Shown in pieces: positions 25,363-34,157 of a stretch of DNA of 64,000 nucleotides (position 1 is its first letter; each line of letters opens with the position of its first letter). The DNA is from Methanosarcina sp. KYL-1 (GTDB lineage: Archaea > Halobacteriota > Methanosarcinia > Methanosarcinales > Methanosarcinaceae), in contig NZ_VOUA01000015.1 in assembly GCF_024372725.1 (NCBI RefSeq), positions 27,283 to 91,282 on the forward strand, in the 5' to 3' direction. The position numbers and the translations under genes were made by a program. Below the pieces are notes generated by a model that was not told the DNA's origin, ran no database searches, and saw only the letters and a program-made list of their open reading frames with translations.

Positions 25363-25387
25363 CACTCATTCCATGAGTGATTAGTCA
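25363..25387. promoter_or_regulatory. TetR operator 5 and overlapping palindrome (hydrolase promoter, upstream)
   Basis: CACTCAT-TCC-ATGAGTG (25363-25379) overlaps TGAGT-GATT-AGTCA (25374-25387). The second differs by one base from the tetR operator. Both lie upstream of the TATA-like box GATATATACT (25397-25406). Confidence 0.7.
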
Positions 25388-25424
25388 ATCAAAGAAGATA
25401 TATACTAGAAATTCCATCTCATAT

Positions 25425-25438
25425 TGACTGTTCAGTCA
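25425..25438. promoter_or_regulatory. TetR operator 6 (hydrolase promoter, at start site)
   Basis: TGACT-GTTC-AGTCA. The palindrome sits about 20-30 bp after the TATA-like box at 25397 and 50 bases before the hydrolase ATG, thus over the expected transcription start. Confidence 0.75.
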
Positions 25439-25487
25439 GTCATCAACCGTGCTATTGATATAATTCTAATATTCAGGAGAACTAAAA

Positions 25488-26477
25488 ATGTCAGAAATTA
25501 TAGAAAATAAAAAAGAAGCTAGTGGAAAAACTTTTGAACTCAGTGAAAAGGTAACTGTAGAAAAAGTATCCTATAAAAACAGGTATGGAATTACCGTTGC
25601 AGCAGACATGTACCTGTCAAAGGACATAGATAAGTCTGAAAAATACCCGGCAATTGTCATAGGAACGCCTTATGGTGGTGTAAAAGAGCAAGGTGCTGGT
25701 ATTTATGCACAGAATATGGCAGAAAGGGGATTTGTTGCCATTGCGTTCGATGAATCTTTTAATGGCGAAAGCAGTGGTGAACCAGGACATACCTCTTCTC
25801 CGGATATATTTGTTGAAGATTTTAGCGCAGGAGTAGACTTTTTGGGAACACGTCCTTTTGTGGACAGAAACAGGATCGGTGCTATCGGTATCTGTGGAAG
25901 TGGAGCTTTTTCAATTACTGCAGCTCAGGTTGACCCACGTATCAAAGCGATTGCCACTGCAAGCATGTATGACATGAGCAGATTCCATAGATTTGGTTGG
26001 GAAGATACCATGACTGATGAACAGCGTGCTCAAACTCTAGTTCAACTTGCTGAGCAACGTTGGAAAGACTTTGAGAATGGTACTCCTGAAGTACCTATGG
26101 GTTTCCCAGGTGAACCAGCTGATTCTATACCGGAAGGATTGGATCCGATTTCAAGTGAATTTTTTGAATACTATGGAATGGAACGTGGGCATCATCCTAA
26201 TGCAGGAGCCGCATTCACTATTACAAGTAGCATGTCATTCATGAACTTCCCTTTGATGAACTATATTGAGACCATTTCACCACGACCAATTTTGTTCGTC
26301 ATCGGTGAAAATGCTCACTCCAGATACTTTAGTGAAGATGCCTATGAAAGGGCTGCTGAACCCAAAGAACTCTACATTGTTCCGGGAGCAAGGCATATTG
26401 ATCTGTACGACAGGACTGACATGATTCCGTTTGACAAATTAGAATCGTTCTTTGCAAAATATCTAGGTAAAAAATGA
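25488..26477 (+). CDS. Alpha/beta hydrolase with Cys in the nucleophile elbow
   Basis: 329 residues, AGGAG before the ATG. Strand-turn-helix blocks YPAIVIGTPYGG, GFVAIAFDESFNGESSG and the nucleophile elbow IGICGSGAF (C136 instead of the usual Ser) identify a dienelactone-hydrolase or YcjY-like alpha/beta hydrolase. The Asp and His of the triad are probably in RPILFVIGENAHSRYF and GARHIDLYD near the C-terminus. Cys nucleophiles are known in dienelactone hydrolases. Promoter carries two TetR-type operators, so it is a main target of the regulon. Confidence 0.87.
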   Translation: MSEIIENKKEASGKTFELSEKVTVEKVSYKNRYGITVAADMYLSKDIDKSEKYPAIVIGTPYGGVKEQGAGIYAQNMAERGFVAIAFDESFNGESSGEPGHTSSPDIFVEDFSAGVDFLGTRPFVDRNRIGAIGICGSGAFSITAAQVDPRIKAIATASMYDMSRFHRFGWEDTMTDEQRAQTLVQLAEQRWKDFENGTPEVPMGFPGEPADSIPEGLDPISSEFFEYYGMERGHHPNAGAAFTITSSMSFMNFPLMNYIETISPRPILFVIGENAHSRYFSEDAYERAAEPKELYIVPGARHIDLYDRTDMIPFDKLESFFAKYLGKK

Positions 26478-26557
26478 GCAGAACAGTGTTCTACAAACCG
26501 AAATTTGAACAATTATCTGGAGCTGACAGGCGGGAGACTTATTTTTGGCCTCGCCTG

Positions 26558-26571
26558 TGAGTGATTAGTCA
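26558..26571. promoter_or_regulatory. TetR operator 7 (aldo/keto reductase promoter)
   Basis: TGAGT-GATT-AGTCA, the same as operator 5. It lies 45 bases upstream of the reductase ATG. Confidence 0.72.
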
Positions 26572-26615
26572 ATCATGATGCCGCTAAACAATTCAATAAT
26601 TCAGGAGGATAAAAA

Positions 26616-27818
26616 ATGCTGTACAGACAAATGCCAAAGAATGAAGACGAGCTTTCAATACTTGGATTCGGCTGTATGCGCCTTCCGGTAAAAGAAGACG
26701 GGACAATCGATGAAGAAAGGGCCAGAAACCAGGTCCGCTACGCAATCGACAACGGGGTAAACTACGTGGATACAGCCTGGCCCTACCACATGAGTGCGAG
26801 CGAACCTTTCCTGGGGCGTGCCCTTGCCGACGGCTACCGGGAAAAGGTCAAGCTTGCAACAAAGCTCCCCTCCTGGCTTTTGGAGAGCCGGGAAGATATG
26901 GATAAATTCCTGAATGCCCAGCTTGAGAGGCTTAAAACGGATCACATTGATTATTACCTGGTCCACGGCCTTGCAGGAAAAGTATGGGACAAACTGGAAG
27001 CTCTTGGTGTGACCGATTTCCTCGATAAGGCAAAAGCTGACGGCCGGATTGTCAATGCCGGTTTCTCTTTCCACGGGTCGATTGAAGATTTTAAGCGGAT
27101 CGTGGATGCATATCCCTGGACTTTCTGCCAGATCCAGTACAATTTCATGGACGAAAAGCATCAGGCTGGAACCGAAGGGCTTGAATATGCAGCTTCTAAG
27201 GGCATGGGTGTTATTATCATGGAACCTCTTCTCGGAGGCAACCTGGCCAGTCCGGTACCTGCTGAAGTGGAGGATATCTGGAATGAAGCAGCAGTGAAAC
27301 GCACACCCGCAGAATGGGCTTTCCGCTGGGTGTGGAACCATCCTGAGGTCACGGTTGTACTTTCGGGAATGAATAAAGAGTCGCAGGTTGAAGAGAACCT
27401 GAAAATAGCAGACGAAGCCTACCCGAATTCCCTCACTGAAGCCGAAATACAGCTCATAAGCAGGGTTGAGAAAAAATACTGTCAGCTCATGAAGATTGGC
27501 TGTACAGGCTGTGAGTACTGCATGCCCTGCCCTTCGGGAGTTAATATCCCTGAATGCTTCAGCATCTACAATGACCTGCATATGTTCGGTAATCTGGAAG
27601 GGTCCAGATTCACGTATGCAGTCAGCATGAGCGGAGTATTCACAAATACCAAACCCGGAGGATTTGCTTCTCAGTGCATTGAGTGCGGCCAGTGTATGGA
27701 AAAATGCCCCCAGGGCCTGAAAATACCTGACCTGCTTAAAGAGGTGGCAGAGGAGCTGGAGGGGCCTGACCTGGAACAAAGGTTAGCTATGGCAAAACAA
27801 CTGTTCGCAAATAAATAA
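26616..27818 (+). CDS. Aldo/keto reductase with C-terminal 4Fe-4S ferredoxin domain
   Basis: 400 residues, AGGAGG before the ATG. The TIM-barrel part begins LSILGFGCMRLPV and holds the active-site residues Asp (VDTAWPY), Tyr, Lys (LATKLP) and His (YYLVHGL). From residue 285 to the end come two Cys clusters, CTGCEYCMPCPSGVNIPEC and CIECGQCMEKCP, which bind iron-sulfur clusters. Such fusions are common in anaerobes and probably take electrons from ferredoxin rather than NADPH only. GC content is higher than that of the hydrolase upstream, but the shared operator makes it part of the regulon. Confidence 0.93.
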   Translation: MLYRQMPKNEDELSILGFGCMRLPVKEDGTIDEERARNQVRYAIDNGVNYVDTAWPYHMSASEPFLGRALADGYREKVKLATKLPSWLLESREDMDKFLNAQLERLKTDHIDYYLVHGLAGKVWDKLEALGVTDFLDKAKADGRIVNAGFSFHGSIEDFKRIVDAYPWTFCQIQYNFMDEKHQAGTEGLEYAASKGMGVIIMEPLLGGNLASPVPAEVEDIWNEAAVKRTPAEWAFRWVWNHPEVTVVLSGMNKESQVEENLKIADEAYPNSLTEAEIQLISRVEKKYCQLMKIGCTGCEYCMPCPSGVNIPECFSIYNDLHMFGNLEGSRFTYAVSMSGVFTNTKPGGFASQCIECGQCMEKCPQGLKIPDLLKEVAEELEGPDLEQRLAMAKQLFANK

Positions 27819-28295
27819 CCGGAAGTGTGATAGTCAAAAGAGCGAAATTTTTAAAAGAGCCCGGGTTTTACGCTCAACTTCAGCATAACTTTTTATCGCA
27901 TTTTTTTCCGGGGCACTCCTTTTTTTAAAGACTCTGAAACCTCAGACGTGTAGTATTCTTTATGTCGGTACCCTTGAGTCGTATTCTGAATGGCAACAAA
28001 TTTTATTGTAAAGTTATTCCCCTTACATAATGAAATTTATGGATACCTTTAAATACTATTCTGTCCTTTCGATGATAAATCATCAATTGATTTTACATCG
28101 ATCTGTTTACTAACTATCTGTTTACTAACTATCTGTTTACTAACTATCTGTATACTAACTATCTGTATACTAACTATCTGTATACTAACTATCTGTATAC
28201 TAACTATCTGTATACTAACTATCTGTATACTAACTATTGTAATTTCATCTGCTGAAATCCCAGCTATTATAGCCCCATAGACCCCTGGAGGAAAC
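27819..28295. other. Intergenic region upstream of the marR gene
   Basis: No gene. The left half holds the end of the reductase transcript (T tracts around 27900-27925). The right half has a TTTAAATAC promoter-like box at 28049-28057, followed by the nine-copy 15 bp repeat (28101-28235, listed) between it and the marR start. Confidence 0.6.
28101..28235. repeat. 15 bp tandem repeat, nine copies
   Basis: Three copies of ATCTGTTTACTAACT followed by six copies of ATCTGTATACTAACT, exactly in phase from 28101 to 28235. It ends 60 bases before the marR start codon. The GTATAC core of the later copies is palindromic. Confidence 0.95.
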
Positions 28296-28781
28296 ATGGA
28301 CCCTGAATGCATTAAGAAAGTGAGGTTAATGGACCTTGAATTCAAGGCGCTTCACAGTAAATTGTTTGAAGATCGGTTTTTCCAAAAAGTAGCTGCATCT
28401 GAAAACGCCGAACTCAAGGAACTTAACAAAAACCAGCCTCTCGTTATCACGATAATAGGTATGGTAAAGGAAATCATGCCCTCTACCATCGGGACATACG
28501 TGGGTATGGACCGGAGCAGCCTTTCAAGGATGGTGGATTCCCTGGAGGAAAAAGGTTTTGTACTGAGAAAAAACGACCCTGAGGACCGGAGAAAAGTCCT
28601 TATTTCCCTTACTGAAAAAGGGGAAAGGTGCTATGAGTTCCTCAACGAAATAGCTGAGGAGATGGCTGCCGAGCTCCTCGGGTTAACCGATCAGCAGGAT
28701 TTAAAGGATTTTGAGCAGAGCCTTGAAACAATGCTGCGAGTCCTGAGGAAAATCGATTCGGCAATGGAAAGTGGAAAATAA
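28296..28781 (+). CDS. MarR-family transcriptional regulator
   Basis: 161 residues; ATG preceded by GGAGG. Central winged-helix: STIGTYVGMDRSSLSRMVDSLEEKGFVLRKNDPEDRRKVLISLTEKG with the DxR wing motif typical of MarR. N- and C-terminal helices form the dimer. The next gene (TrmB-like) starts 17 nt downstream and a large MMPL exporter follows, so the likely role is control of export of a toxic compound or lipid. The 15 bp repeats in its promoter could be its binding array. Confidence 0.9.
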   Translation: MDPECIKKVRLMDLEFKALHSKLFEDRFFQKVAASENAELKELNKNQPLVITIIGMVKEIMPSTIGTYVGMDRSSLSRMVDSLEEKGFVLRKNDPEDRRKVLISLTEKGERCYEFLNEIAEEMAAELLGLTDQQDLKDFEQSLETMLRVLRKIDSAMESGK

Positions 28782-28797
28782 GCCCGGAGGAAAAAGC

Positions 28798-29157
28798 ATG
28801 ACCCTGAAACTTATAAACAACCTGCAGAAACTCGGCTTTACGGAAAACGAGGCCAAGATATATGCCTCCCTTGTCTGTTTGAAAACGGCAACTGCAAGGG
28901 AAATCTATGAAACTAGCGGGGTCCCCAGGCCCAAGGTATACAAAGTCCTGAGGGGAATGGCAGAGAAGGGGTATGTACAGATAACCGAAGGGGAACCGAC
29001 CCATTTCAGCTGCATCCGTCCGGAGGAACTGATCTCGAGGATCAGGGCTGACTTTATGCTCTCTCTGAATGAGACCTTCTATGGGCTCCATGCCTTAAGC
29101 CTTGAAGATGAAGCCCCATCTTCTGGGAAATCTGCAGAACTCGGAATCAGGTGTTAA
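28798..29157 (+). CDS. TrmB-type winged-helix protein (short form)
   Basis: 119 residues from an ATG with GGAGG six bases upstream. KLGFTENEAKIYASLVCLKTATAREIYETSGVPRPKVYKVLRGMAEKGYVQI is the TrmB DNA-binding domain. TrmB proteins usually carry a further sugar-binding domain of more than 150 residues; here the protein stops after about 30 more residues, so it is a minimal DNA-binding form or a truncated one. Confidence 0.85.
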   Translation: MTLKLINNLQKLGFTENEAKIYASLVCLKTATAREIYETSGVPRPKVYKVLRGMAEKGYVQITEGEPTHFSCIRPEELISRIRADFMLSLNETFYGLHALSLEDEAPSSGKSAELGIRC

Positions 29158-29345
29158 AAAGAATTCAGGGTAGGGTTTCGAATTCTGCTACAGGCTGTTT
29201 TTCAATAAAATCAATGCCTGTGAGCTGTTGATGAGGAAATATTTATTCAGGGCCTATCCGGAACAATATAAAACGAACTGGCTTAAAAACGAACTGGCGT
29301 AAAATCTAATTTGACTAAAAACAAGTCTCCTGAGGGGGATTTTCT

Positions 29346-31787
29346 ATAAAAAACATCTTTGAAAAACTGGGTATTTTTATCCAGAACAACCGTGCAGCCA
29401 TACTGGCTGTCGTATTTATGCTGGTCCTGCTCTCCTTCCAGGGCTCCCAATATATTGAAATGGCATCCGGGACCGAGACCCAGGTGTCGAAGGATTCGCA
29501 GCTGTACAAGGACTATGACCACCTCTTCCTGAACACCTTCAGTACTGAGAGTGTTGTTGTGATGGTAGAGGGAAACGATGTTAAAAACGCAGCCCTCATG
29601 AAGGCCGCCGACCGGCTGGAACAGCAGGCCCTGCTAGTCCCGGGGGTTACTGCGGTCTCAAGCCCTGCGTCCGTCATCAAGCAAATAAATTATGCGGAGT
29701 CCGGAAGGTCAAAGGTTCCCGATTCCGACCGGGAAGTCCGGGAGATGATGGAGCGTTACCCCGAGTATTTCGAGGCCCTCGTGATTGATGAGACCCACAT
29801 GCTCATAGCTATCGAAATAGAAGGGAGCAGTACGGACCAGCAGCAGGAAGACATTATCAATAATATAGAAATCGCCTCAAAGGAAGCCGTTTTTCCTCCC
29901 GGCTACAACATGATTATTACAGGCGGGCCTTCTCTGATGCTTGACATTAACAGTGAGATGGGAAAGAGTATGGGCGTGCTGCTCGGAATCGCCGGGTTCC
30001 TGATGGTAGTCGTGCTCTTCCTTGTGTTCAGGCATGTCAGGTGGGGGCTTTTACCGCTTCCGGTAGTACTGCTCGGGATAGTCTTTACTTTCGGGTTCAT
30101 GGGGTATGCCGGGGTGCCCATGACAATGGTCTCCATGTCGGCTTTTCCGGTACTGATCGGGATCGGGATCGACTATGCTATCCAGTTCCACAACCGGATG
30201 GAAGAGGAAATCCGGGGAGGCAAAACTTCCTCGCAGGCCCTTGTCTTTACGGTCAAACACACAGCACCCGCCGTACTGATTGCCCTTGCAATGACCGCGC
30301 TCGGTTTTGTCTCGCTATTTACCTCCGTTGTCCCCATGATCCAGGACTTCGGAAAACTCCTGCTCATCGGAGTAATCATGTGTTACCTTGCCTCGCTCTT
30401 TTTCGGGCTGGTTATCCTCTACAGTTTTGACTGGATCGCACAGAAAAACCCTCTTGGAATGTTTAAGAAGAAAGGGGGTGAAGAGGGCGAAAATGGCAAA
30501 AGTAGCGAAAATGGCAAAAGTAGCGAAAATGGCAAAAGTAGCGAAAATGGCAAAAGTAGCGAATATGGTGAAAATGCTTCCATCTCCGGCCCCGCCGGGC
30601 CTGAACCCGGAGCAATTGAAAAATCCCTGAAAAAACTCACCGGTTTTACCCTCAAATACTCCACGGTGATACTTGTAATTGCCCTTCTGACCTGCTGCGC
30701 CGGGCTTTACGCCGACCGGTCAATTCCCATCCAGACCGATACAAACACCTTCATTCCCCAGGACATGCCCTCCCTGATCAACTATAAGCACATGCAGAGC
30801 ATCATGCCGGGGTCCGGAGACCACCTTAACATCATCCTGAAAGTCGAGGATGCAAGTGACCCTGAACTGCTGGAGTGGATGGATGAGTTTTCCCGGCACG
30901 AAGTTGCAAACAGGGGGCATATTTACAGTGCCTCAAGCATAGTGGACCTGGTAAAGGAACGAAACGGGGGGACAATTCCCGGGACCTCAGAGGAAATACA
31001 GGCAATATATGAAGAAATCCCGGAAAGCCAGAAACAGAAATACATCGAAGGAGGCCAGCTGCTTCATATCGACCTGGACATCGGGACCGCTATGGCCGAC
31101 CTTGAAATTATGGGAATCGAAGAGCTTCGGGACGTTGTCCTGGAAGATATCCGATGGATGCAGCCGCCTCCGGGAGTCGCTGTTACGATTACTGGCAACT
31201 CGGTGGTTGTTATCGACATGATTGACGGGCTTACAAATGGCCGGAGCCAGATGACCCTGTTAGGGGTTTTGCTGGTACTTGTGGGACTGCTGGTGGTCTA
31301 CAGGGACCTCGTAAAAGCCCTCTCCCCAATTATCCCCATGCTGGTAGTTATCGGCTGGTCCGGCCTTGTGATGGCCGGCATGGGCATTGCATACAACCCC
31401 ATGACTGCAGTTATGGGTGCCCTGATCCTCGGGGTCGGGTCCGAGTATTCGATCCTGATGATGGAGCGCTACTTTGAGGAAAGGGATGCCGGAATGGGCC
31501 CCGTTGATGCCATCTACCAGGCAGTGTCTACCACGGGCACAGCCCTGATCGCTTCCGGAGCCACAACCGTATTTGGCTTTTCAGCCCTGATCGCTTCGCC
31601 GTTTCCGATGGTCAGCAGTTTCGGGCTTGTAACGGTCATAGATGTTCTCCTGGCAATGCTTGTAACCTTCGTGATCTTTCCGCCCCTGATCGTCCTGATG
31701 GACAGCCACCGGGGGAAAAAGCTGGGGATTTTTGAGAAATTACAGGGTTTCAGGAAAAGACGTCCATCCGGGATTCCGGATCTCTGA
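29346..31787 (+). CDS. MMPL/RND-family exporter with apparent ATA start
   Basis: 813 residues. A frame starting at the ATG at 29418 would lack half of the first membrane helix; upstream codons (KNIFEKLGIFIQNNRAAILAVVF) are clearly part of the protein. The only place for a start is ATA at 29346, seven bases after GAGGGGG and 12 bases after an in-frame stop. Two MMPL repeats, each with a large extracellular loop and membrane bundle (FHNRMEEEIRGGKTSSQA, YSILMMERYFEERDAG), separated by a cytosolic linker with four ENGKSS repeats. Two RND-type Asp-bearing segments (IGIGIDYAIQF, LGVGSEYSILM) are present, though the second has Glu. Probably exports lipids or hydrophobic compounds; controlled by MarR/TrmB genes upstream. 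Confidence 0.85.
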   Translation: MKNIFEKLGIFIQNNRAAILAVVFMLVLLSFQGSQYIEMASGTETQVSKDSQLYKDYDHLFLNTFSTESVVVMVEGNDVKNAALMKAADRLEQQALLVPGVTAVSSPASVIKQINYAESGRSKVPDSDREVREMMERYPEYFEALVIDETHMLIAIEIEGSSTDQQQEDIINNIEIASKEAVFPPGYNMIITGGPSLMLDINSEMGKSMGVLLGIAGFLMVVVLFLVFRHVRWGLLPLPVVLLGIVFTFGFMGYAGVPMTMVSMSAFPVLIGIGIDYAIQFHNRMEEEIRGGKTSSQALVFTVKHTAPAVLIALAMTALGFVSLFTSVVPMIQDFGKLLLIGVIMCYLASLFFGLVILYSFDWIAQKNPLGMFKKKGGEEGENGKSSENGKSSENGKSSENGKSSEYGENASISGPAGPEPGAIEKSLKKLTGFTLKYSTVILVIALLTCCAGLYADRSIPIQTDTNTFIPQDMPSLINYKHMQSIMPGSGDHLNIILKVEDASDPELLEWMDEFSRHEVANRGHIYSASSIVDLVKERNGGTIPGTSEEIQAIYEEIPESQKQKYIEGGQLLHIDLDIGTAMADLEIMGIEELRDVVLEDIRWMQPPPGVAVTITGNSVVVIDMIDGLTNGRSQMTLLGVLLVLVGLLVVYRDLVKALSPIIPMLVVIGWSGLVMAGMGIAYNPMTAVMGALILGVGSEYSILMMERYFEERDAGMGPVDAIYQAVSTTGTALIASGATTVFGFSALIASPFPMVSSFGLVTVIDVLLAMLVTFVIFPPLIVLMDSHRGKKLGIFEKLQGFRKRRPSGIPDL
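30489..30565 (+). repeat. 18 bp tandem repeat in the MMPL linker
   Basis: Four copies of GAAAATGGCAAAAGTAGC plus a degenerate fifth, encoding ENGKSS in frame in the cytosolic loop between the two MMPL halves. Confidence 0.9.
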
Positions 31788-31912
31788 TAAAGAGGGCTTA
31801 AAGCCCTCATTTAATCAGAAGGTTCAGAGGATTTAAGGCCGGAGAAAATTGGAAGGTTCAGAGGAGATCAGAAAATTTAAAGGATTAATAAGGCATGGAG
31901 AGGGAAAAGAGC

Positions 31913-32869
31913 ATGAAATCAAAGTTACTCGATACCATATTCTTTTCGGAAAAAAGGAAGGACCTGCTTTTGTTTCTTGCAGACGGCCCGAAAAGTACTG
32001 CGGAAATCAAAGAAGCCTTTGATTTTCCCTGGAAGTCCATGATCCCCCAGATAAAGCAGCTCCTGAAAACCGGGCTGCTTGAAAAAGAAGGCGACATGTA
32101 CCGGCTTTCTGGTATGGGGCCTGTGGTGGTTGCTAATATGAAGCATTTGCTTGGAGCTCTGGAGCTTTACGAAGAGGACATGGATTACTGGAAAAACCAT
32201 GACCTCAGCTCTCTTCCCTCTTCCCTGGGTGCCAGGCTTGGGGAACTGGGCAATTGCAGTTTCGTCCCCCTTAAAAATGAAGGCATACTGCACCAGGCCG
32301 GGTTCCTGAATGAAGTCCTGGCTTCCTCCAGGGTTCTGTTCTTTGCTTCAGCCTTTTATTCCGAGCTGCCTTTTATTTACTCCGAACTCACGGGGAGAGG
32401 CATAAAAACCAGTATCATAATCAGTGAAACTGTTTTTAAGGACATGAAAGAAGAGCTGTTTGAAGACAAAAATCCCATGGACCTGAAAAACCCCGTTTTC
32501 GGGATGCTTTTTGAGGAGTACAGGAAAGAGGCAGGCAGGCTCCTGGACAGGAAAAATCCTGACGTTTTTGTTTACGGAGGGAGCAGGGTGCCTGCAGCGG
32601 TCCTGCTCACGGACAAGCTCCTTATGGTCGTGCTCTATGGGAAACCCGGGGTCCTGCCAAACAGGTGCCTTCTCAGCAAGGAGCCAGGAGCCCTGAAATG
32701 GGGTGAGGAACTGTTTATTTACTACATGAAAGAGTCAAGGCATATCAGCAGCTGTCAAACTCACTCTCAGGTTTCCACACATGAAGATCCGGAGCCTCGA
32801 AGAACAGATAAGACTCCTCCACAGGAAATCTCCGGCATGCAGGCCTTTCCCGGGCTTCATCGATCCTGA
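31913..32869 (+). CDS. FilR1/DUF1724-type winged-helix regulator
   Basis: 318 residues from the ATG at 31913, chosen because the paralogue at 56190-56987 begins at the same place. N-terminal winged helix: LDTIFFSEKRKDLLLFLADGPKSTAEIKEAFDFPWKSMIPQIKQLLKTGLLEKEG; the C-terminal part (100-280) is the FilR1 domain. Methanosarcina proteins of this type include the methanol-methyltransferase regulators (Msr); the target of this one is unknown. The C-terminal 40 residues are low-complexity. Follows the MMPL exporter by 126 nt and may respond to the same signal. Confidence 0.85.
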   Translation: MKSKLLDTIFFSEKRKDLLLFLADGPKSTAEIKEAFDFPWKSMIPQIKQLLKTGLLEKEGDMYRLSGMGPVVVANMKHLLGALELYEEDMDYWKNHDLSSLPSSLGARLGELGNCSFVPLKNEGILHQAGFLNEVLASSRVLFFASAFYSELPFIYSELTGRGIKTSIIISETVFKDMKEELFEDKNPMDLKNPVFGMLFEEYRKEAGRLLDRKNPDVFVYGGSRVPAAVLLTDKLLMVVLYGKPGVLPNRCLLSKEPGALKWGEELFIYYMKESRHISSCQTHSQVSTHEDPEPRRTDKTPPQEISGMQAFPGLHRS

Positions 32870-33023
32870 GCCACGGTTTTTTCCTGAACTTCGATAAGCC
32901 TGAGCAATAGTTTTTCCCTGAACTTCAACGAGCCAGAACCTTAATTCTTCCGGGTTGCAATACTCTCTCAAAAGGCAGGTTAGAAATTGAGCATACAGGG
33001 AATCCTGAGGCTTCAGGCTTATG

Positions 33024-33034
33024 TTTATATATAA
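33024..33034 (+). promoter_or_regulatory. TATA-like box
   Basis: TTTATATATAA, 70 bases upstream of the AI-2E-family gene; the best promoter-like element in the gap after the regulator. Confidence 0.45.
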
Positions 33035-33104
33035 TTTTGAAGTTTATACAGTTAGAGTGAAAATTTAAAAAGATAAGAGTTTAAAAAGATAAGGGCCGAA
33101 AAAA

Positions 33105-34157
33105 ATGGTACTGAGCGCGAACCGGAATGTCTGGAGATTTCTGCTAGCAATCTCCGTGTTTTTTGCAGGTTTCTTTGGAATCCTGTTTTATTTCCAGGAT
33201 ATTTTCATAATCCTTATTCTGGGAGCTGTCCTGCTCCTTATAAGTGAAAAATTGCTCTCCTATTTCAACAGGGTGATGGATAGGTTTCCTAACCTGAACA
33301 GGAAAGTGGTAGGAGCCGCTCTGATCGCCTTTGCCTTCCTTTCCTTCTTTTACCTGGTCAGCAGCCAGATGCACTGGATAGTGGCCCTGGTTGCGGAAGC
33401 TGCAACAGTACAGCAGGACTATTTGAGCGGGTCTTCCGCGCTTTTCGGGAGTGATTCCGAGTTTGCAAGGCTTACGGATTCAGGGGTTATCAGGCCCGAA
33501 GACCTGCAGGCGGTTGGCAACGCCATCTTTACCGAGCTTACCGGGACTATTTCTAAAGTTTCATACTATCTTTTCTCTGGGGTCCTCATAATTCCCCTGA
33601 TGTTCAGCCTGTATTTCAGGCGCCGCAATAACCTGGACAGCTACATCTACGGACACGCCCATCCGAAACATGCCGAAGTGGTCCTCAGGGCCTTAAAAAG
33701 CATTGGAAAGGAGCTTGAAGATTTCTTCAGCGCAAAGATGCTGGAAAGCGCTGTCGTGGGCTTGATCTGCTGCATAGGCTTTTATCTTGCAGGAGTTGAC
33801 GGCTGGTTTTTCCTTGGGGTCCTTGCAGGTTTCCTGAACATCATCCCCTACATCGGCCCGATTATAGGGGCCATACCCCCCATTATAGTAGGCTACTTCA
33901 ACAGCCCGGAAACCGCTATCCTCGCAGCAGCCACGGTCCTGGTTGCCCAGCTTGTGGACAACTTTTACCTTATCCCTTTCATGATTTCCGAAAAGGTAAA
34001 CATCAACCCCCTCCTGAGTGTGGTCCTGACTCTGGCTGCCTCCAAGCTGCTCGGGCCCCTCGGGATGATATTTGCAATCCCGATTTTCATCATATATAAG
34101 ATAATAATTATCGAATCCTACAAAGCCCTGGTGAAGATTTATCCCGATGAGGACTGA
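33105..34157 (+). CDS. AI-2E family (UPF0118) membrane transporter
   Basis: 350 residues with at least seven hydrophobic segments. The C-terminal block AGVDGWFFLGVLAGFLNIIPYIGPIIGAIPPIIVGYF is the family signature, and LTLAASKLLGPLGMIFAIPI another. Family members are exporters of quorum signals or Na+/H+-linked carriers; the substrate here is unknown. Its stop codon lies within the first copy of a 31 bp repeat that leads to the ABC transporter genes. Confidence 0.9.
   Translation: MVLSANRNVWRFLLAISVFFAGFFGILFYFQDIFIILILGAVLLLISEKLLSYFNRVMDRFPNLNRKVVGAALIAFAFLSFFYLVSSQMHWIVALVAEAATVQQDYLSGSSALFGSDSEFARLTDSGVIRPEDLQAVGNAIFTELTGTISKVSYYLFSGVLIIPLMFSLYFRRRNNLDSYIYGHAHPKHAEVVLRALKSIGKELEDFFSAKMLESAVVGLICCIGFYLAGVDGWFFLGVLAGFLNIIPYIGPIIGAIPPIIVGYFNSPETAILAAATVLVAQLVDNFYLIPFMISEKVNINPLLSVVLTLAASKLLGPLGMIFAIPIFIIYKIIIIESYKALVKIYPDED

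Noticed and set aside
28101..28235. CRISPR-like repeat or coding repeat (Ile-Val-Ser-Gln on the minus strand)
   Set aside because: The units are contiguous with no spacers, and the minus-strand frame has no ribosome site and is purely repeat-made.
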